Made by a program: the position numbers and the translations under genes
Shown here: positions 57,316-60,324 of the stretch, piece after piece
Numbering within the stretch: the first letter of the stretch is position 1
How the letters are laid out: every line of letters starts with the position of its first letter
Assembly (NCBI GenBank): GCA_902582605.1
Contig: CACHSP010000005.1
Location: forward strand, 1-60,324
DNA length: 60,324 nucleotides
Source of the DNA: an uncultured Pelagibacteraceae bacterium
GTDB taxonomy: Bacteria; Pseudomonadota; Alphaproteobacteria; Pelagibacterales; Pelagibacteraceae
Direction: 5' to 3'
Notes under the pieces: generated by a model
Databases searched by the model: none
What the model was told of the DNA's origin: nothing
The model's input: the letters and a program-made list of their open reading frames with translations, nothing else

Positions 57316-57819
57316 ATGAATATCATAATTTATACATTAGTCATTTTGACTATTTTATACTTTCTATTGAAATTTATATCTAAGATTTCTTCAAAAAAAA
57401 TATCAAAGGGTCTAAGGATTTTATTAATACTTGGATTTATTGTATTAGCAATTTTATTTGCAATCGGTGGGCGTTTTTTATTAACGTTGCCTTTTACATT
57501 AGCCAGTCTTGCATTATTGAAATTAAAAGGTCTATCTATTTTTCAATTAATATCGCTTTATAGATTAATTCAAACATTGAGAAGATCAGGAAGATTTTCT
57601 TTTAATCAATCGAACCTAAATAACTCATCTTCAATTTCAGTAACTGAAGCATATAAAATATTAAATTTAGATGTGAATAAAAAAATTACAAAAGAAGATG
57701 TAAATAAAGCTTATGTTAAAATACAAAAAAAAATCCATCCGGATATTTCACCGGAGACTGCTAGATTGTCTTCAATTGTAAATGAAGCAAAAGATATAGT
57801 TTTGAACGATATTTCCTAA
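57316..57819 (+). CDS. Membrane-anchored DnaJ-domain protein
   Basis: This 167-residue protein has two or three N-terminal membrane helices (about 3-22 and 33-70), then a short J-domain at the C-terminus: SVTEAYKILNLD, KAYVKIQKKIHPD with the HPD motif at His141-Asp143, and SSIVNEAKDIVLN. The layout resembles alphaproteobacterial Tim14/Pam18-like J-proteins. It likely recruits DnaK to the inner membrane; the substrate is unknown. It diverges from ptrB and overlaps convergent GT9 by 4 bp. Confidence 0.8.
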   Translation: MNIIIYTLVILTILYFLLKFISKISSKKISKGLRILLILGFIVLAILFAIGGRFLLTLPFTLASLALLKLKGLSIFQLISLYRLIQTLRRSGRFSFNQSNLNNSSSISVTEAYKILNLDVNKKITKEDVNKAYVKIQKKIHPDISPETARLSSIVNEAKDIVLNDIS

Positions 57820-58781
57820 TTTAATATCTCTATAGCTTTATCAAATATTTTCTGTGGATTAATTTTGTCTTTTCCAGAGGTAAAATGACTTACTGTTACC
57901 TCACCATCTGGAATAATGGGAAACATTTTAGAGTTATAATTTCCATAAATCACTGGAGTATCAACCATTAAAGTTATGGTTTTAATACCTAAAGCTGCAG
58001 ATAAGTGACTAAAACTGGAGTCATTACAAACAGATAATTTACAGTTCTTTATAATCGGCAATATTTCTTTGATTGGTAAATCATCCAAAGGCAAACATAT
58101 GTCTTTAAATTTTGATCCAATTATTTCATTTAAAATAATTTGTTCATCACTATTTTTTCCAGTAGCAAGAAAAAATCTACATTTTTTAACTTTTGAAATT
58201 TTATCTATAAAATTGATAAATATTTTGGGAGGAACTCTTTTTGTCGGTCCAGAGCCACCAATTCCTAAAAGTATATTAATTTCATTTTTATCAATTTTGT
58301 ATTTTTGAATTGATTGTAAAATTGTGTCATCGTTTATATGAATCTCAGGATCCCCAATCTCATTAATATTCAATTTATCTCTCAAAAATTTTTTTGGTGT
58401 ATCAATTATATGCTGGTTAGTTTTACTAAATAATGGGTATTGATAAATTTCAGATATTCCAGATAGTTTTGCAACTAAGTTAAATCTTAGAGAAGAATTA
58501 AAAATAAAAATTTTATCAAAATTAGATTTTTTTAAATCTTGAATTAAATTTATTGAACCAAAAAAACCATTATGTCTTTTTTTATTAGAATTTTTACCCC
58601 TTTCTAAAATAAGAATTTCATCAATATAATTTGTCTCGTATAAAAACTCATTAGCCTTAGAATTTTCTTTTACCAATAAACTTATTGGTGAATTATATTT
58701 TTCAGATATAGCCTTTATGAAAGGTAAAAAGATCACAGTATCACCGATTCCCATTCTATTTTGGACAGCTAATATTTTCAT
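57816..58781 (-). CDS. Glycosyltransferase family 9 (heptosyltransferase-like)
   Basis: This GT-B enzyme is related to the LPS heptosyltransferases WaaC/WaaF. MKILAVQNRMGIGDTVIFLPFIKAI matches the GT9 N-terminal motif and the second domain shows ILLGIGGSGPTKRVPPKIF and CNDSSFSHLSAALGIKTITLM, the nucleotide-sugar region. At 321 residues it is full length. The donor sugar is not determined. It may act on the core oligosaccharide of the outer membrane. No other LPS genes are adjacent. Confidence 0.87.
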   Translation of the reverse strand: MKILAVQNRMGIGDTVIFLPFIKAISEKYNSPISLLVKENSKANEFLYETNYIDEILILERGKNSNKKRHNGFFGSINLIQDLKKSNFDKIFIFNSSLRFNLVAKLSGISEIYQYPLFSKTNQHIIDTPKKFLRDKLNINEIGDPEIHINDDTILQSIQKYKIDKNEINILLGIGGSGPTKRVPPKIFINFIDKISKVKKCRFFLATGKNSDEQIILNEIIGSKFKDICLPLDDLPIKEILPIIKNCKLSVCNDSSFSHLSAALGIKTITLMVDTPVIYGNYNSKMFPIIPDGEVTVSHFTSGKDKINPQKIFDKAIEILN

Positions 58782-58831
58782 ATTCGATTTATAAACTTTA
58801 CTAATTTTTATATTTTATATAAATTTTTAAT

Positions 58832-59716
58832 ATGACAAAAATAAGTGGGATATATGCAGCTTCAATGTCGATTTTGAACTCTGATTTAAGCTTAAATATT
58901 GAAAAAACCATATCACATGCAGAAAATTTAATTGATCAAGGTTGTCATGGCACAGCAATATTTGGAAGCACTGGCCAAGCACAATTAATTCCCATCGCTG
59001 AAAAGATTAGATTACTAAATCATCTTTCAGAAAGTAAATACAAAGAAAAACATATAATTGGGACAGGTTTAAATTCTTTAAATGAAACAATTAATTTGAT
59101 GAAAATTTCAGTGTCGCTAAATTTTAAAAAATTTTTAATCATGCCACCAGCTTATTATAAATATCAAGATAAGGATGTAATAAACTTTTACACAAAAATT
59201 ATTGATGCAATACCAGATTCTAAAATTATACTTTATAATTTTGAAAAATTGTGTGGATATAAATTTAGTATTGAATGTGTAGAAAAATTAGTTCAAAAAT
59301 TTCCTGATCAAATTGTAGGTGTGAAGGATAGTTCTTACAATTTATTTGAAAAGTTAAAGTTGGAAAATTTTTCAGTTATGCCAGGTTCAGAGTCAAAATT
59401 AATTAAAGGATTAGAAAATGGTTGCTCAGGTATTATTACTGCAACTTGCAATGCTACATCTCAATTAGCTCGAAAAGTTTACGATGATTTTAAAGAAAAG
59501 AAAGATCATTCTTTAAACCAAAAATTAATTAATGTCAGAAATACTTTTGAAAAATATAATTTAATTTCAGCTCTTCATACTTTGTTTTCAAAAGAGAACA
59601 AAATTTATGGAAATTTATTACCACCTTTAAGTCTACTAAGCGAAGTTGATGAGAGAAATCTTTTGCAGAGTTTAAAAGATTTAAATTTTGAAACAAAATC
59701 ACAATTGGCAGCTTGA
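58832..59716 (+). CDS. DapA-family class I aldolase/lyase, probably not authentic DapA
   Basis: The 294-residue TIM-barrel protein has the family fold: Schiff-base Lys165 in IVGVKDSS and Tyr135 in ILYNF. In true dihydrodipicolinate synthase the substrate loop reads GTTGE and the next motif YNVPxRT; here they are GSTGQ (45-49) and YNFEKLCGY, so the Arg that binds the substrate carboxylate is not in place. It is therefore more likely a lyase for another 2-oxo acid (sugar acid or hydroxyproline derivative) than a lysine-pathway enzyme. It is followed after 1 bp by cfa. Confidence 0.8.
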   Translation: MTKISGIYAASMSILNSDLSLNIEKTISHAENLIDQGCHGTAIFGSTGQAQLIPIAEKIRLLNHLSESKYKEKHIIGTGLNSLNETINLMKISVSLNFKKFLIMPPAYYKYQDKDVINFYTKIIDAIPDSKIILYNFEKLCGYKFSIECVEKLVQKFPDQIVGVKDSSYNLFEKLKLENFSVMPGSESKLIKGLENGCSGIITATCNATSQLARKVYDDFKEKKDHSLNQKLINVRNTFEKYNLISALHTLFSKENKIYGNLLPPLSLLSEVDERNLLQSLKDLNFETKSQLAA

Positions 59717-59717
59717 G

Positions 59718-60324
59718 ATGTATTTAGCAAGATTTCTTAATAAAGTGTTTAAAAAAGGAGGGTTTATCCTTACCGATGCTGACTCCAAGGATTATATTAT
59801 TGGTCAGCCAACTGATGATCCTATTAAATTAAAAATTCTAAATAAGAAACTTCATTATAAATTACTATTCCATCCAGATCTTTACTTTGGGGAGGCATAT
59901 ACAAATGGAGATATTGTCATCGAAAATGGATCTCTTACAGATTTTTTAGATCTAGCATTGATGAATATTGGAAGAAACGAGTTAAACATTTTTAGTTATC
60001 TTTTAAATAAACTAAGGGGGTCTTACAGATATCTTACCAATTTTAACTTTATCAAAAAATCTAAAATGAATGTTTCACATCATTATGATATCAAAGATGA
60101 TCTCTATGATTTGTTTTTAGATCCTAAAAGACAATATTCATGTGCTTATTTTAAAAATGAAAATGATAGTCTTGAAACTGCACAGAATAATAAGATTCAA
60201 CATATAATTAAAAAATTAAATATTAAACCTGACCAAAAAGTTTTAGACATAGGATGTGGCTGGGGATCGTTAGCAATTGATATTGCTAAAAATGCTAAGT
60301 GTGAAGTTACAGGAATAACCCTAT
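59718..60324 (+). CDS. cfa: Cyclopropane-fatty-acyl-phospholipid synthase, N-terminal part (3' cut by window)
   Basis: This SAM-dependent enzyme adds a methylene bridge to unsaturated phospholipid acyl chains. About 202 residues are visible. The N-terminal domain ends with NVSHHYDIKDDLYDLFLD; the Rossmann methyltransferase core begins VLDIGCGWGSLAIDIA, the SAM motif I. YSCAYF is also typical. The start is the ATG at 59718, 1 bp after the aldolase stop. Enzymes of this branch may also introduce other SAM-derived modifications; the missing C-terminus would help decide. Confidence 0.92.
   Translation, partial: MYLARFLNKVFKKGGFILTDADSKDYIIGQPTDDPIKLKILNKKLHYKLLFHPDLYFGEAYTNGDIVIENGSLTDFLDLALMNIGRNELNIFSYLLNKLRGSYRYLTNFNFIKKSKMNVSHHYDIKDDLYDLFLDPKRQYSCAYFKNENDSLETAQNNKIQHIIKKLNIKPDQKVLDIGCGWGSLAIDIAKNAKCEVTGITL

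Overview
The window looks like core chromosome of a SAR11 (Pelagibacterales) alphaproteobacterium. It is very A+T-rich, genes are packed end to end with ATGA-type overlaps, no intergenic gap exceeds about 205 bp, and nearly all proteins are short, lysine-rich versions of housekeeping families. The gene sets are alphaproteobacterial: metX-metW, chvI-chvG, RegA/ActR, class I LysRS, amgK-murU, rplU-rpmA-obgE-proB-proA-nadD-rsfS. I see no transposase, integrase, phage gene, CRISPR array, tRNA or rRNA. I call 62 protein genes; the first (sucA) and last (cfa) are cut by the window edges.

Layout. 1-3.7 kb: 2-oxoglutarate dehydrogenase complex (sucA end, sucB, lpd). 3.7-5.4 kb: an unusual formyltransferase-like/beta-propeller fusion. 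5.4-7.4 kb: priA. 7.5-12.3 kb: F1 ATP synthase operon atpHAGDC. 12.3-18.8 kb (minus): rplU-rpmA-obgE-proB-proA-nadD-rsfS-ctpA-rppH, behind a good sigma70-type promoter. 18.8-21.4 kb (minus): gloB, then metX-metW behind a SAM-II riboswitch that starts almost exactly at the predicted transcription start. 21.5-23.4 kb: hisC-like and tyrA-like aromatic/histidine genes. 23.4-27.0 kb (minus): NlpC/P60 peptidase, AmpG permease, TrkH. 27.1-30.6 kb: lysK, pyrD, rpmB, yhhQ. 30.6-33.7 kb (minus): polyamine cluster speB, DHS-like speY, ornithine/lysine decarboxylase. 33.9-41.4 kb: regA, bioY, polA, chvI-chvG, ahcY. 41.4-45.2 kb: tsaE-amgK-murU, gpmA, VanZ-like protein and a lysozyme-fold lipoprotein. 45.2-50.5 kb (minus): RND efflux pump with adaptor, sulfurtransferase, msrA. 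50.5-60.3 kb: EamA transporter, alkA, DUF1330, purine phosphoribosyltransferase facing an AzgA-like purine permease, small lipoprotein, hsp20, oligopeptidase, membrane J-protein, GT9 glycosyltransferase, DapA-family aldolase and cfa.

How the parts fit. sucAB-lpd and atpHAGDC supply central energy metabolism. metX/metW make methionine under SAM control, and ahcY clears the S-adenosylhomocysteine produced by SAM-dependent methylation. Two separate modules together describe peptidoglycan recycling: AmpG plus an NlpC/P60 peptidase without a signal peptide, and AmgK-MurU; a lysozyme-fold lipoprotein could release the muropeptides. The odc-speY-speB block points to (homo)spermidine synthesis. The chvI-chvG-ahcY-tsaE-amgK-murU order matches other Alphaproteobacteria except that the hprK/PTS block normally found between chvG and ahcY is missing.

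No wholly unknown system is evident. The most interesting items are the SAM-II leader with a U8 tract right after the aptamer, the formyltransferase/propeller fusion that lacks the catalytic Asn, the DHS-like enzyme that appears to lack the catalytic Lys, the recycling modules, and the frequent tail-to-tail gene overlaps.
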